A stretch of 64,000 nt of DNA from Actinomycetota bacterium (lineage in GTDB: Bacteria > Actinomycetota > Actinomycetes > Nanopelagicales > Nanopelagicaceae): positions 30,092 through 94,091 of the forward strand of contig WLHC01000003.1 of NCBI GenBank assembly GCA_009702925.1, given 5' to 3'. Shown here piece by piece: positions 7,394 to 17,399 of this stretch. The stretch's first letter is position 1, and each line of letters starts with the position of its first letter. A program made the translations under genes and the position numbers. Under the pieces are notes generated by a model, which ran no database searches, was not told where the DNA came from, and worked only from the letters and a program-made list of their open reading frames with translations.

Positions 7394-8473
7394 TTAACTG
7401 TTTGAGTAAATCTTTATCTGCCCTCGGTAACAAGCAACCCATGTGTTTTTAGTGGGATTATCGTAAGTAACCCCGATGGGTTCTGGACAAACTTTAATTG
7501 TTTCTAAAATTTTCATATCTGAGGTTTGAATTTTTGACATTGTATTGCTCATGTAATTTACGACAAAGAGTTCAGACCCGTCAGAAGATAAAGCAAGGCT
7601 TCTAGCCTTGTTACCAGTTCGCACAGATTTACCAGGTTTGTTTGTTATTAAATCCCAAGATGCAACGCGTCCAGATAGATTCATAGTCACATACATTTTT
7701 GAATCATCTGGGGAAAGAACTACTGCTCGAGGATTACTTCCAATTGGTATGTAGGTAACAGAAAAATCTGCAAGGTTGATAACGTGAATTCTGCTACCTC
7801 CCATTTCGGCTACATATGCCTTACTGGAGTCTTTACTGATCGCAATACCCCGGGGGTATCTTCCAATACTCACGGTCTTTACTACTTTTTGTTCTGCGAT
7901 TGAAATTACCGACACCGTATAGGAGCACCAATTTGCAACAAGAACATATTTATTGTCTGGAGTTACTTCAACAACTTTAGGAACCGCACCAACAGGGTAG
8001 ATAGCATCAATTTGGTAGTTACTTCGATTAATTCTGTAGATAAAACTTTTATCAAAACCAGATGAAGGTGAGCATGTATCACTTCCCTCCTTTTTGTAAC
8101 CAGGACCATACATTGCGTAATTACTAACGTATAAGTATTTGCCATCAGGTGAGAAAGTGCCCTCAACAGGTGAGCCTCTAAAAACTGAAGAGCTCATTGA
8201 ATAACCATAATCCTTCAATGAAACTGAATCAGGAATAGTTTTTAGAAGTTCAAAAGTTTTTGCATCATAAATTGTGATTGAATGTTTATACATCATGTTA
8301 TGTGCGCTAATGATTCCGTCATTTGATGTCCTGACAGACTTGGGTGCAATTGATCCATCAATAGTTTTTATCAACTTCATTGAACTCTTTTTGGCTACCT
8401 CTTCACCTTGAGCAGGCAGTGCAACCAAAGTAAATGAAAGTGATAAAACTAGTAATGAAAAAACTTTTCGCAT
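7394..8473 (-). CDS. Secreted YVTN-type beta-propeller repeat protein
   Basis: A 359-residue exported protein with a signal peptide cleaved near ALPAQGEE. The remainder is made of ~40-residue blade-like repeats with signatures such as GTFSPDGKYLYVSN, EVTPDNKYVLVAN, AISKDSSKAYVAE, LSPDDSKMYVT and ALSSDGSELFVVN. This is the YVTN/cytochrome-cd1-nitrite-reductase-like propeller pattern, generally a binding scaffold. No Cys lipobox is present, so it is probably released or wall-associated. TAGAGT-N6-ATG supports the start. Ligand unknown. Confidence 0.85.
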   Translation of the reverse strand: MRKVFSLLVLSLSFTLVALPAQGEEVAKKSSMKLIKTIDGSIAPKSVRTSNDGIISAHNMMYKHSITIYDAKTFELLKTIPDSVSLKDYGYSMSSSVFRGSPVEGTFSPDGKYLYVSNYAMYGPGYKKEGSDTCSPSSGFDKSFIYRINRSNYQIDAIYPVGAVPKVVEVTPDNKYVLVANWCSYTVSVISIAEQKVVKTVSIGRYPRGIAISKDSSKAYVAEMGGSRIHVINLADFSVTYIPIGSNPRAVVLSPDDSKMYVTMNLSGRVASWDLITNKPGKSVRTGNKARSLALSSDGSELFVVNYMSNTMSKIQTSDMKILETIKVCPEPIGVTYDNPTKNTWVACYRGQIKIYSNS

Positions 8474-8671
8474 ACCGAAACTCTACTAGCCTTTAGGTAA
8501 ACCTTCTAAGAATTAATCACGAACGATTCACTACTATTTTTCAAAATTGACTTGATATCTAGGGTCCAATGTGGAAATCAATACCTTGATTGAGAGCAAC
8601 ATAACTCGGCAAATCAGGCAAATTCAGAAAACTGTGGAGCGTTGACCTAAAAGGTTGAGTAATCTTGGACG
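8474..8671. promoter_or_regulatory. Divergent spacer with two leaderless promoters
   Basis: On the minus strand TAGAGT (8485-8480) stands 6 nt before the propeller gene's ATG. On the plus strand TAATCT (8660-8665) stands 6 nt before the ctaB GTG at 8672. A short direct repeat, GGCAAATCA then GGCAAATTCA (8608-8626), lies about 40 bp upstream of the ctaB promoter. No RNA gene or ORF of note was seen in this 198-bp gap. Confidence 0.5.
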
Positions 8672-9541
8672 GTGAGTTCAACCATAAGAGCATATATAGA
8701 CCTGATGAAACTCAGAGTCGTCGAGCTGCTGTTGGTCTCTACTTTGCCGGCAATGGTTTTGGCAGAAAAAGGTTTACCAAGTTTTGGGTTAACTTTTGCA
8801 ACAATTGTTGCAGGAACATTTGCCGCAGGAAGCGCTAATGCTTTCAATATGGTTATTGAAAGTGATCTCGATAAGTTAATGGAACGAACCTCTAAGCGTC
8901 CACTTGTTACTGGATTGATTACAAAAACCCAAGCAACAGTTTTTGCCACTGTGATCGGATTGATATCTCTTACTTTGTTTTGGGCTCTCACTACGAAACT
9001 TGCAACCCTTCTTGCCTTAATCGCAATCGTTTTTTACGTACTTGTCTATACGATGGCACTTAAGCAACGAACTTCTCAAAACATTGTTTGGGGAGGAGCG
9101 GCCGGTTGCATGCCGGTCTTAATCGGTTGGGCAGCAGTTACCAATTCACTTTCTCTAACTGCTTGGGCTTTTTTCTTTGTGATCTTTTTTTGGACCCCAC
9201 CTCATTTTTGGGCATTAGCAATCAAATACAAAGATGACTATGCATTGGCAGGCACACCTATGCTGCCGGTGGTTGCAACAAAAAGTAATGTTCGCCGGCA
9301 AATGTGGTTGCATACAGTTTTGATGATTTCTTCATCAATTGCACTGATTAGCCTTGCATCACTACCAATGTGGTCAATGGCGGTAACTATTTTGTTAGGG
9401 TTAATTTTCGCATTTCAGCTGGTTCAATTGAAAGACGGGTCACCAGATTATGCAAAGGTGGCGGGGAAAATATTTCAGTGGTCAATTACGTATTTGAGTC
9501 TTTTTTCTGTTGTTCTTGTTATTGCTCAGCTACTTAGCTAG
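8672..9541 (+). CDS. ctaB: Heme o synthase (protoheme IX farnesyltransferase)
   Basis: Membrane UbiA-family prenyltransferase that farnesylates heme b to heme o for the terminal oxidase. It carries the Asp-rich prenyl-diphosphate motif with the ERTSKRPL signature (around residues 65-80), the YTMALKQRTSQNI loop, and the CtaB-specific FFWTPPHFWALAIKYKDDY stretch near 170-190. About eight or nine membrane helices are visible. The start is a GTG with TAATCT exactly 6 nt upstream. It stands alone rather than beside ctaA or oxidase genes, and its 3' end overlaps metZ by 12 bp. Confidence 0.95.
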   Translation: MSSTIRAYIDLMKLRVVELLLVSTLPAMVLAEKGLPSFGLTFATIVAGTFAAGSANAFNMVIESDLDKLMERTSKRPLVTGLITKTQATVFATVIGLISLTLFWALTTKLATLLALIAIVFYVLVYTMALKQRTSQNIVWGGAAGCMPVLIGWAAVTNSLSLTAWAFFFVIFFWTPPHFWALAIKYKDDYALAGTPMLPVVATKSNVRRQMWLHTVLMISSSIALISLASLPMWSMAVTILLGLIFAFQLVQLKDGSPDYAKVAGKIFQWSITYLSLFSVVLVIAQLLS

Positions 9542-10756
9542 CGCTTGCTCAATATCTTTTATTAAATCACTTGAATGCTCTAACCCAACAGATAACCGAA
9601 GTACTGATGGAGTAATGCCCATTTCAGATTGCACTTCTGGAGATAATCGGCGATGAGTCGTGGAAGCTGGGTGCGTAATTAAAGATTTACTATCCCCAAG
9701 ATTATTTGAAATATCAATAACACATAGTTTATTCATAAAGGCGAAGACATCGGTCTGTGATCCTTTAAATTCAATACCAATTGTCGTTCCCCCACCGCCA
9801 TTCATCTGTTTCATCGCCAGTTTGTGTTCCGGGTGAGACTTAAGTCCAGGGTACTTAACAGATTTTATTGATGGTTGTTTTTCTAAAAACTCTGCAATCA
9901 CTTGAGCGTTTGAAACCATGCGTTCAACACGCATCTCCATTGTTTCTAATGATTTAACAAGCACCCAAGCGTTAAAAGGACTCAATGAAGGTCCACTATG
10001 GCGAACAAATGGCAATAGTTTTTCCTGAATGTAAGAACCAGATCCAAGAATTGCACCAGCAAGTACGCGACCTTGTCCGTCAATGTGCTTTGTTGCCGAA
10101 TACATAACTACATCTGCGCCAAGAGTTAATGGTTTCTGAAGAACCGGTGATGCCATTACATTGTCAACGATGACAGTTGCTCCAACCTTATGTGCCAAAT
10201 CACTCACCATTTTGATATCGACAATATCTAGCAGTGGATTACTTGGTGTTTCAATGAAGACCGCTTTAGTTGTCTTACTTAAGGCTTTTGCCCAATCGGC
10301 GGGATTGTTGCCCTTAACCAATTCGAAAGTAACTCCCCATTTTGGTAGGAATTCAGTTATCACAACGTGGCACGATGAAAACATTGCAGCTGATGCAACT
10401 ACATGATCACCTTGCTCGACTATGCAGGCAAGAGATGCAAACATCGCCGACATGCCTGATCCAGTTGCTACACAGGAATCTGCGCCCTCAATAGCTGCAA
10501 GGCGTTGTTCAAACATTGCAATTGTTGGATTATGAAAACGACCATATAAATAATGATCTGTCTCTTCGGCAAAGGAGTCGAAAGCTTCTTCTGCGCTCGA
10601 GTAAGTGAAACCACTGGTTAGGTACATTGCCTCTGAAGTTTCACCGAATCCAGATCTAGCGATTCCTGTTCGAACAGCGTGAGTTTGTGAATGCAGATCC
10701 CAATGAGGCTCTTTTTTCTCACTTCTAGTTCGATAACCCCATGGGCGTTTACTCAT
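9530..10756 (-). CDS. metZ: O-succinylhomoserine sulfhydrylase (Cys/Met metabolism PLP enzyme)
   Basis: PLP-dependent enzyme predicted to replace the succinyl (or acetyl) group of activated homoserine with sulfide, giving homocysteine. The PLP lysine lies in SATKHIDGQGRVLAG, the form typical of MetZ rather than MetB cystathionine synthase. YGRFHNPT near residue 70 and VSDLAHKVGATVIVDN are the expected cofactor-pocket segments. Length 408 residues is normal. It is convergent with ctaB and divergent from the ABC exporter. CACAAT lies 6 nt before the ATG, a weak match to the local promoter pattern. Confidence 0.88.
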   Translation of the reverse strand: MSKRPWGYRTRSEKKEPHWDLHSQTHAVRTGIARSGFGETSEAMYLTSGFTYSSAEEAFDSFAEETDHYLYGRFHNPTIAMFEQRLAAIEGADSCVATGSGMSAMFASLACIVEQGDHVVASAAMFSSCHVVITEFLPKWGVTFELVKGNNPADWAKALSKTTKAVFIETPSNPLLDIVDIKMVSDLAHKVGATVIVDNVMASPVLQKPLTLGADVVMYSATKHIDGQGRVLAGAILGSGSYIQEKLLPFVRHSGPSLSPFNAWVLVKSLETMEMRVERMVSNAQVIAEFLEKQPSIKSVKYPGLKSHPEHKLAMKQMNGGGGTTIGIEFKGSQTDVFAFMNKLCVIDISNNLGDSKSLITHPASTTHRRLSPEVQSEMGITPSVLRLSVGLEHSSDLIKDIEQALAK

Positions 10757-10782
10757 GGCTCAATTGTGGCAGAGTAGGAGCC

Positions 10783-11688
10783 ATGACTAGAACAGCAATC
10801 TCCGTTCGAGACTTATCGAAAAAGTACGACAATCGCTTAGCCGTCTCACATATCAATTTTGAGGTCCCCCTAGGCACAGTGTGTGGATTTGTTGGACCCA
10901 ATGGTTCTGGCAAGACAACAACAATGAGAATGCTTCTTGGCCTTATTACTCCAACAACGGGTGAAGGTCACATACTTGGTGAACCTATTGAGCATCCTGA
11001 AAAATATTTAAGTCGCGTGGGTGCGATGATCGAGGGACCAGCGTTTTATCCTGCTTTATCTGGCCATGAAAACTTAATGGTTCTTGCAAAACTTGGCGGA
11101 TTTCCGACAGAGCGAGTTCAAAAATTGTTAGAAAAAGTTGGCTTGGGCGATCGTGGTAAATCTAAGTACAAGACTTATTCCTTAGGTATGAAGCAACGTT
11201 TAGGCATCGCTGCAGCCTTACTTCCTGAACCTAAACTTCTAATGCTTGATGAACCAACTAATGGTTTGGATCCAGAAGGTATTCAAGAGATACGAGCATT
11301 GTTACGTGACTTAGCAAATGAAGGAACAACTGTTTTTGTCTCCTCACATCTGCTTTCAGAGCTTGAAATAATTAGTGATCACATTGTGATGCTAAGAAAA
11401 GGAGAGATCGTTTTTGCTGGCCCAATCGGTGACTTGATGGCTAAACAGCAGCCCACAATTATTGCTAAGTCATTAGAACATTCAGATCTTAAGAAAATTG
11501 TGGAGATTGCAGAAAAATCTGGACACCATGCTGTTATTCGAAATGATTCTGTTCATATTTTAGCGGCAATGGAATGGGCACCGGAACTAAATAAAGCAGC
11601 TTTTAATGCTGGGATTACATTGGCCCAATTGGCACCTCAGTTACCAAATCTAGAAGAGACATTCTTTGAAATGACAGGAGATAAGTAA
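10783..11688 (+). CDS. ABC transporter ATP-binding protein
   Basis: Nucleotide-binding subunit of an ABC-2 type exporter (301 aa). Walker A is GPNGSGKT, the signature is the shortened YSLGMKQRLGIA form, Walker B is LLMLDEP, and the switch His follows in VSSHLL. This pattern belongs to the DRA/CcmA-like drug or antibiotic exporter ATPases. The ATG at 10783 is preferred to the tracked ATG at 10741, which lies inside metZ and gives 14 unrelated residues. It overlaps the next gene at TAATG, so the two are translationally coupled. Substrate unknown. Confidence 0.9.
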   Translation: MTRTAISVRDLSKKYDNRLAVSHINFEVPLGTVCGFVGPNGSGKTTTMRMLLGLITPTTGEGHILGEPIEHPEKYLSRVGAMIEGPAFYPALSGHENLMVLAKLGGFPTERVQKLLEKVGLGDRGKSKYKTYSLGMKQRLGIAAALLPEPKLLMLDEPTNGLDPEGIQEIRALLRDLANEGTTVFVSSHLLSELEIISDHIVMLRKGEIVFAGPIGDLMAKQQPTIIAKSLEHSDLKKIVEIAEKSGHHAVIRNDSVHILAAMEWAPELNKAAFNAGITLAQLAPQLPNLEETFFEMTGDK

Positions 11689-12479
11689 TGTTTAATGTTG
11701 TTTCAGCAGAACTTCGAAAACTCCGTCGACCTACTTTGTTTTTGGGAACAATGTCTGCAGTAGTATTTTTCAGCGGACTTTTTTCAGCACTTCTATTTCT
11801 TTTGATTGATTCACCACAAGGTAACTCTGATCGTGGAAGAGTTGTGGGTCGAGAAGTACTGGGACTTGCAACAGGTGGAGTTCAAGGCTTTGCAAGCACT
11901 GGAGGATTTCTAGGAATTATTGCCCTCTGTGTATTTGCTGCTCAAACAGCACAGGAATATACATATGGAACTTTGCGTAATCTTTTGATTCGTCAACCAG
12001 GCCGGTTAAGAATCCTGATCGGTAAATTGGTTGCCATGAAGGTATTTGCTCTCGTAATGATTGTTGTTGCAGCGATAATCGGAATAAGTACTTCAGTTGT
12101 GCTAGCACCTGGTGCCAATGTAAATACTGATTTGTGGTTTACATCAGCTGGCATCGAAGCGATCTACACCTCATTTATAAATGTAACTATCTCGGTTGTT
12201 GGATTTGGAATAATCGGAATGGTCCTTGGCTTGCTCTTAAGATCTCCAATTAGTGCTATTTCATTTGGTGTTTTGTGGCTTCTAATTATTGAGAATTTGC
12301 TGATTGCCGTCAGAGGCTCACTTCAAAATTGGCTCCCAGGAGCACAACTCAATGCAATCGCATCAGGGGGAACCTTAGATTTGGCTTATAAAAATGCGTT
12401 AGCAGTGGGTGGAATTTATGTCGCCGTGGGAGCAATAGTTGCGTCAATACTTTTTGTTCGCCGTGACGTAGCTAATTAG
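11688..12479 (+). CDS. ABC-2 type exporter permease
   Basis: Membrane partner of the preceding ATPase: 263 residues with about six helices. It starts with the short cytoplasmic helix typical of ABC-2 permeases (SAELRKLRRPT) and contains the TYGTLRNLLIRQPGR segment that contacts the ATPase. Its ATG overlaps the TAA of the ATPase gene. The substrate is not predictable; such pairs often export hydrophobic drugs, lipids or peptides. It ends 76 bp before the NlpC/P60 gene, which appears to have its own promoter. Confidence 0.87.
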   Translation: MFNVVSAELRKLRRPTLFLGTMSAVVFFSGLFSALLFLLIDSPQGNSDRGRVVGREVLGLATGGVQGFASTGGFLGIIALCVFAAQTAQEYTYGTLRNLLIRQPGRLRILIGKLVAMKVFALVMIVVAAIIGISTSVVLAPGANVNTDLWFTSAGIEAIYTSFINVTISVVGFGIIGMVLGLLLRSPISAISFGVLWLLIIENLLIAVRGSLQNWLPGAQLNAIASGGTLDLAYKNALAVGGIYVAVGAIVASILFVRRDVAN

Positions 12480-12522
12480 AGACACTTGCACTTAAAACCA
12501 AGGATTTTTAAGGATCTCCATT

Positions 12523-12528
12523 TATTCT
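12523..12528 (+). promoter_or_regulatory. -10 element of the NlpC/P60 gene
   Basis: TATTCT would initiate near 12535 and give a ~20-nt leader containing GAAAGG before the GTG at 12556. This is one of the few starts in the window with a leader and a plausible ribosome binding site. Confidence 0.4.
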
Positions 12529-12555
12529 AGAGACCTTCCCTGCGAAAGGTTTTTA

Positions 12556-13755
12556 GTGAAAAAGTTAAAGGCGATTTCACTCGCTGTAATCTTGGGACTG
12601 TCTATTTCTTCAGTTCCAGCTCTCGCGGCCCCAAAACCAACTCTGGCTGAAATTGAAGCTGCAAAAAAAATAGAAGCAGAAAAAAAGAAGGCCTCTGATG
12701 CTCAGGCTAAAAAACTTGCAGAAGCAAATCAAAACCTCCGCACACTTACCGCAAAAGCAAATGCAGCTGCTGCTCTCTATCGCAGGGCCCAAGAAGAGTT
12801 AGCAGTTGCAACCACAATGGCAAATGCAGCGGCAAAGCATGCAGCCGAAACAGCAGCATCTGTTGTGGATGCTCATAAAACTATTGGACGATTAGCCGCC
12901 AATGCCTACATTCTTGGTGGAAATATGAGTGATATTGCACCGCTTCTAAGCTCTAATGGTCCGCAAGAGTTGATAGATCAAATTTCAACTCTTGGAACCT
13001 TAGGTGCCCAAAACTCAGTTGCACTCGAAAGATTTAAGATTGCAGAGGCTGCTGCGATTAAAGCCAAAAAAGCTGCAGATGATGCAAAGGCAGCACAAGT
13101 TGTCGCTACCGCAAAAGTTGCAGCTGCCAAGCAGGTTGCAGATGACGCAAAAGAAGAGCAAGCTAAAGAGGTAGCAAAACTACAAAAAATTCAAGACGAA
13201 CTAATGCGTCAACTAAATAGTGCTCGAAAAGTTAGAACAACATTAGAACAACAAAGACAGTTAGCTTTACTTGAAGAAAGCCAAGCAAATACTGCTGCTC
13301 AAACAGGTGGCCAACGAAGTGTTTGGAGCGACTTAGGTTTTAAGGGCCGTGCAACAAGTAGAACAACACAGGCACAAAGAGATAAGGCAGTTGCATTTGC
13401 TAAGTCACAAGTCCTTGCCCGAAAACCATATGTCTGGGGAAGTGAAGGACCTAGTACCTTTGATTGTTCGGGACTTGTTTATGCAGCATATAGATCGGCA
13501 GGACTTGGTTGGCCAAACTGGGATCGCTTAAACTCTGCCCTTTATTCAACTTATACGATGCACGTTTCCCTCAAAGAATTAGTACCAGGTGATCTTTTGT
13601 TCTATTCATATAAGGGTTCGGTCTCCACTATCCACCACATAGCAATTTATGCGGGTGATGGCATGATTTGGGAGGCAAATTCTAAAGATCGCGGTTTGCT
13701 CTACTCCAATATGTACAGCATTAAGGGTCTAATGCCATTTGGAGGGCGAGTCTAA
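12556..13755 (+). CDS. Secreted peptidoglycan hydrolase, coiled coil plus NlpC/P60
   Basis: Exported D,L-endopeptidase predicted to cleave stem peptides during cell separation, RipA-like in layout. A signal peptide (MKKLKAISLAVIL...ALAA) is followed by a long Ala/Lys/Glu coiled coil (about 30-245), a linker, and a C-terminal NlpC/P60 domain (about 275-399). The catalytic Cys is in FDCSGLVY and the catalytic His in HHIAIYAGDG. The coiled coil probably inhibits or recruits the enzyme, as in RipA/CwlO proteins (family knowledge). It ends 20 bp before tilS. Confidence 0.9.
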   Translation: MKKLKAISLAVILGLSISSVPALAAPKPTLAEIEAAKKIEAEKKKASDAQAKKLAEANQNLRTLTAKANAAAALYRRAQEELAVATTMANAAAKHAAETAASVVDAHKTIGRLAANAYILGGNMSDIAPLLSSNGPQELIDQISTLGTLGAQNSVALERFKIAEAAAIKAKKAADDAKAAQVVATAKVAAAKQVADDAKEEQAKEVAKLQKIQDELMRQLNSARKVRTTLEQQRQLALLEESQANTAAQTGGQRSVWSDLGFKGRATSRTTQAQRDKAVAFAKSQVLARKPYVWGSEGPSTFDCSGLVYAAYRSAGLGWPNWDRLNSALYSTYTMHVSLKELVPGDLLFYSYKGSVSTIHHIAIYAGDGMIWEANSKDRGLLYSNMYSIKGLMPFGGRV

Positions 13756-13763
13756 GGCACCAC

Positions 13764-13769
13764 TATTGT
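13764..13769 (+). promoter_or_regulatory. Leaderless promoter of the tilS operon
   Basis: TATTGT, then six bases (TAGGTC), then the tilS ATG. It lies just after the NlpC/P60 stop and starts the long tilS-hpt-ftsH-fol run. Confidence 0.5.
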
Positions 13770-13775
13770 TAGGTC

Positions 13776-14738
13776 ATGACAATGAATGTTCCTGCAGTAC
13801 GTAATGCAGTACGGACATGGCTAGAAAAATTTGAGGCCGGCGATAAAGTTTTAGTTGCAGTTTCGGGGGGCGCTGATTCACTTGCTCTTGCGCATGCACT
13901 TTCGGTGGAAGCCAAACCGTTAGCAATTAATGTTGTCGGAGTTACAGTTGATCATCAACTCCAAAAAGAATCTGCCACACAAGCACAAAAAACTATGAAC
14001 CAACTAGCTGAAATGGATTTGAAGTGCGTTGTAAAAAAAGTTGAAGTAGATATCCAAAATGGATTAGAGGCATCTGCTCGCACTGCGCGATACAAAGCCC
14101 TAAATGAAATTGCAAGCAGTGAAAATGCTGTAGCTATTTTTCTTGGGCACACGCAAGATGATCAAGCTGAAACTGTTTTATTGGGGCTTGCTCGAGGATC
14201 TGGTACTCGTTCACTTTCAGGAATGGCAGCTCATTCAGGAATTTTTATTCGCCCACTTCTAGAACTTACTCGCGAAACAACTGAAAGTTATTGCAAAGAA
14301 TCAGATTTATCTTTTTGGAAAGACCCACATAATCAAGACCCGCAATTTGCCCGAGTTAGAGTTCGCACGCAAGCTATTCCAGTTTTAGAAAAAACTATCG
14401 GTCCTGGAATCTCCGAAGCCCTTGCTCGCAGTTCTCATTTGCTTCGTGACGATGCAGACGCACTAGATCACTGGGCAGAGCGCGAGGCAATGAAACTAGA
14501 TTTGGCAGATTTGGAGTGCGCCCACTTAGAGGCTTTACCAAAGGCGATTCGAACCAGAGTTCTACGGATCGCAATCTATGCCCAAGGAGCGCCCTCAGGT
14601 TCAGTTACCGCAGAGCATGTGAGCGTGGTTGAGGCGTTAATTTCGGCCTGGAACGGCCAAGGAGCCTCAAATCTTCCTGGCGGTGTGAAGGTTGAGAGAA
14701 TATCGGGCAGACTTTCGCTCTCAACGCAGCGACCATAG
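13776..14738 (+). CDS. tilS: tRNA(Ile)-lysidine synthetase
   Basis: Converts the wobble cytidine of tRNA-Ile(CAU) to lysidine with ATP, allowing AUA decoding. The N-terminal PP-loop is AVSGGADSLALAHAL (about residues 28-42), and the HTQDDQAETVLL motif follows near 125. Length 320 is typical for the actinobacterial form with a short C-terminal domain. It heads the operon tilS-hpt-ftsH, in the same order as Mycobacterium. Confidence 0.94.
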   Translation: MTMNVPAVRNAVRTWLEKFEAGDKVLVAVSGGADSLALAHALSVEAKPLAINVVGVTVDHQLQKESATQAQKTMNQLAEMDLKCVVKKVEVDIQNGLEASARTARYKALNEIASSENAVAIFLGHTQDDQAETVLLGLARGSGTRSLSGMAAHSGIFIRPLLELTRETTESYCKESDLSFWKDPHNQDPQFARVRVRTQAIPVLEKTIGPGISEALARSSHLLRDDADALDHWAEREAMKLDLADLECAHLEALPKAIRTRVLRIAIYAQGAPSGSVTAEHVSVVEALISAWNGQGASNLPGGVKVERISGRLSLSTQRP

Positions 14739-14746
14739 GGAGAACC

Positions 14747-15298
14747 GTGGATTTAGAAGCAGTTAAAGGCGATATCGAACGCGTAATCGTTACAGAAGAA
14801 CAGTTGCAAACTCGAATTAAAGAGCTCGCAGTTCAAGTTGGTAAAGATTACGAAGGTAAAGACCTTTTGCTCGTTGGTGTTTTAAAAGGTGCCGTTATGG
14901 CAGTGGCAGATTTTTCGCGTGCATTGCAACGTCACGTTGATATGGATTGGATGGCTGTTTCATCTTATGGATCGGGCACAAAATCAAGTGGAGTAGTTCG
15001 AATACTGAAAGATTTAGATCGCGACATCACAGGTCGTAATGTTTTGATTATTGAAGACATTGTTGATTCAGGTTTAACGCTTTCTTGGCTCAAAGCAAAT
15101 CTTGAATCGAGAGGAGTTGGATCGGTAGAGATTCTTTCAATCCTGCGCAAACCAGAAGCAGCAAAAATCGAAGTCGATGTTAAGTATGTTGGCTTTGATA
15201 TTCCAAAAGATTTCGTAATTGGTTACGGCCTTGATTTTGATGAAAAGTATCGCAACCTTCCCTTTATCGGTGTGCTTGCCAAGCACATGTACGAGTAA
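14747..15298 (+). CDS. hpt: Hypoxanthine phosphoribosyltransferase
   Basis: Purine salvage enzyme forming IMP or GMP from hypoxanthine or guanine and PRPP. The PRPP-binding motif is VLIIEDIVDSGLTL (around residues 99-112), and the flexible-loop region MAVSSYGSGTKSSG precedes it. Length 183 is normal. It begins with GTG 8 bp after tilS, with GGAG just upstream, and lies in the conserved tilS-hpt-ftsH run. Confidence 0.95.
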   Translation: MDLEAVKGDIERVIVTEEQLQTRIKELAVQVGKDYEGKDLLLVGVLKGAVMAVADFSRALQRHVDMDWMAVSSYGSGTKSSGVVRILKDLDRDITGRNVLIIEDIVDSGLTLSWLKANLESRGVGSVEILSILRKPEAAKIEVDVKYVGFDIPKDFVIGYGLDFDEKYRNLPFIGVLAKHMYE

Positions 15299-15323
15299 TT
15301 TGTAGAAACGAGAATAAGAACCC

Positions 15324-17399
15324 ATGTCACAAGTTCAAAAGCCAAAGAAGCAGATCAAAAAGAGTTTCACCAGTAAGCAATCGGAAAAAACTTCTGCAAA
15401 GAAACCAAGCAAGAAGCCAACGACTCGCACTGGGAAAATCTTCCGCGGTCCACTATTTTGGATAATTATTGCAATTTTTGCAGTGACAGCATTGGGTCAG
15501 ATTTCATCTGCGGGAAACAAGTACACACAAATTGAAACATCGCAAGCAATCGATGCGATCTCAAAAACACAAGTTCTTTCGGCAGAAATAGTTGATAGGC
15601 AACAAAAGATCCGTTTGATTTTGACACCAGGAAATAGAATTAATGGCTCTGAAAAAGTTGAAGCATTTTATGTAGCTCGCCAAGAGCCAACAATTATTGA
15701 TGCATTAACTGGAAATCCACCTCCCAAAGGTTGGAACGTTAAAGTTCCTTCGCAATCCATATTTGTTTCTTTCCTGTTCTCAGTTCTACCATTTTTACTC
15801 ATTGGATTCTTATTCTTCTGGATGATGAGCCAGGCCCAAGGTGGAAATAAAGTTTTCCAATTTGGAAAATCAAGGGCAAAACTTCAAAGCAATGATGTTC
15901 CAAAAACAACATTTAAAGATGTAGCAGGTGCAGACGAAGCACTGGCAGAGTTAGATGAGATTAAGGATTTTCTGGCAAAGCCAGAGAAGTACGCACCTTT
16001 GGGCGCAAAGATCCCTAAAGGTGTTTTACTTTTTGGCCCACCAGGAACTGGTAAGACTTTATTAGCTCGCGCTGTTGCCGGTGAGGCAGGCGTACCTTTC
16101 TATTCAATATCTGGTTCAGATTTTGTAGAGATGTTTGTAGGCGTTGGAGCAGCGCGAGTTCGCGACCTCTTTAATCAGGCAAAAGAGAATGCACCTGCAA
16201 TTGTCTTCATCGATGAAATTGATGCAGTTGGACGCCAGCGCGGCGCGGGTATGGGTGGCGGTCACGACGAACGTGAACAGACTCTTAACCAGTTACTTGT
16301 AGAGATGGATGGATTCGAAGAGAACTCAAAAGTTATTTTGATCGCTGCAACAAATCGTCCCGATGTTTTAGATCCAGCGCTACTTCGACCAGGTCGTTTT
16401 GATCGTCAAATTGCAGTAGATCGTCCAGATCTAAAGGGACGCGAAGCAATTTTGCAGATTCATTCAAAAGGTAAACCGATTAATTCATCAGTGAAATTAG
16501 TTGACTATGCACGCCGAACACCTGGTTTTACCGGCGCTGATCTTGCAAGTGTTATCAATGAAGCAGCACTTTTATCTGCGCGTGAAAACAAAGCAGATAT
16601 CGGCAATTTAGAACTTGATGAAGCCATTGATCGAGTGATGGCCGGACCTCAAAGAAAATCTCGTTTAATGAGTGATGAAGAACGCCGAGTTACTGCCTAT
16701 CACGAAGCAGGTCACGCACTTGTTGCTCATGCTTTGCCACATACCGATCCTGTTCATAAGGTAACAATCATGCCTCGTGGACGTGCACTGGGTTACACGA
16801 TGGTGCTACCGGATGAAGATAAATACTCAACAACGCGAAATCAGCTATTGGATCAATTGGCTTACTCACTTGGAGGTCGCGCTGCTGAAGAGTTAATTTT
16901 CCATGATCCATCAACAGGTGCATCAAATGATATTGAAAAAGCGACTTCGCTTGCACGAGCAATGGTTACACAATATGGAATGACTTCTGCAATTGGAGCA
17001 ATCAAATTAGGTGGCGGAAATAGTGAACCATTTATGGGACGCGACTACGGCCACCAACGTGATTACAGTGAAAACATTGCAGGAATTGTCGATCGTGAAA
17101 TTCGAACTTTGATTGAAAATGCACATCAAGAGGCATTTGATATTTTGGTTGCTAATCGTAAAATCTTGGATGAAATGGTTATTGAACTGCTCGAAAAGGA
17201 AACCCTAAACAAAGATGAGATTGCAGTTATTTTCAAGAAAGTTAAGAAAGTAACCGCAAGAGTTGCATGGACTGGTTCTGCTACACGTGTTCCATCCTCT
17301 CAACCACCAGTTGATGTGCCGGAACGAATTGCAGTTGAACCAGTAGAGGAAACTAAAAAGCCAACTAGACGCAAAAAGGCTGTAAGTGACGATAAATAA
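15324..17399 (+). CDS. ftsH: ATP-dependent zinc metalloprotease FtsH
   Basis: Membrane-anchored AAA+ protease degrading misfolded membrane and regulatory proteins. A Lys/Ser-rich N-terminus (1-40) precedes TM1 (42-60), an extracytoplasmic domain, TM2 (147-168), the AAA module with Walker A GPPGTGKT (238-245), Walker B IVFIDEID (293-300), the SRH region ([19 protein letters not shown]), and zinc site HEAGH (460-464). The C-terminal tail is charged and variable. Its stop is overlapped by 14 bp by folE. Length 691 is within the family range. Confidence 0.97.
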   Translation: MSQVQKPKKQIKKSFTSKQSEKTSAKKPSKKPTTRTGKIFRGPLFWIIIAIFAVTALGQISSAGNKYTQIETSQAIDAISKTQVLSAEIVDRQQKIRLILTPGNRINGSEKVEAFYVARQEPTIIDALTGNPPPKGWNVKVPSQSIFVSFLFSVLPFLLIGFLFFWMMSQAQGGNKVFQFGKSRAKLQSNDVPKTTFKDVAGADEALAELDEIKDFLAKPEKYAPLGAKIPKGVLLFGPPGTGKTLLARAVAGEAGVPFYSISGSDFVEMFVGVGAARVRDLFNQAKENAPAIVFIDEIDAVGRQRGAGMGGGHDEREQTLNQLLVEMDGFEENSKVILIAATNRPDVLDPALLRPGRFDRQIAVDRPDLKGREAILQIHSKGKPINSSVKLVDYARRTPGFTGADLASVINEAALLSARENKADIGNLELDEAIDRVMAGPQRKSRLMSDEERRVTAYHEAGHALVAHALPHTDPVHKVTIMPRGRALGYTMVLPDEDKYSTTRNQLLDQLAYSLGGRAAEELIFHDPSTGASNDIEKATSLARAMVTQYGMTSAIGAIKLGGGNSEPFMGRDYGHQRDYSENIAGIVDREIRTLIENAHQEAFDILVANRKILDEMVIELLEKETLNKDEIAVIFKKVKKVTARVAWTGSATRVPSSQPPVDVPERIAVEPVEETKKPTRRKKAVSDDK

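Noticed and set aside
8608-8626. Possible iteron or regulator array upstream of ctaB
   Set aside because: Only two imperfect copies of GGCAAATCA; too little to call a repeat array.
10741-10782. Upstream start of the ABC ATPase given in the ORF track
   Set aside because: The ATG lies within the divergent metZ coding region and adds residues unrelated to the family.
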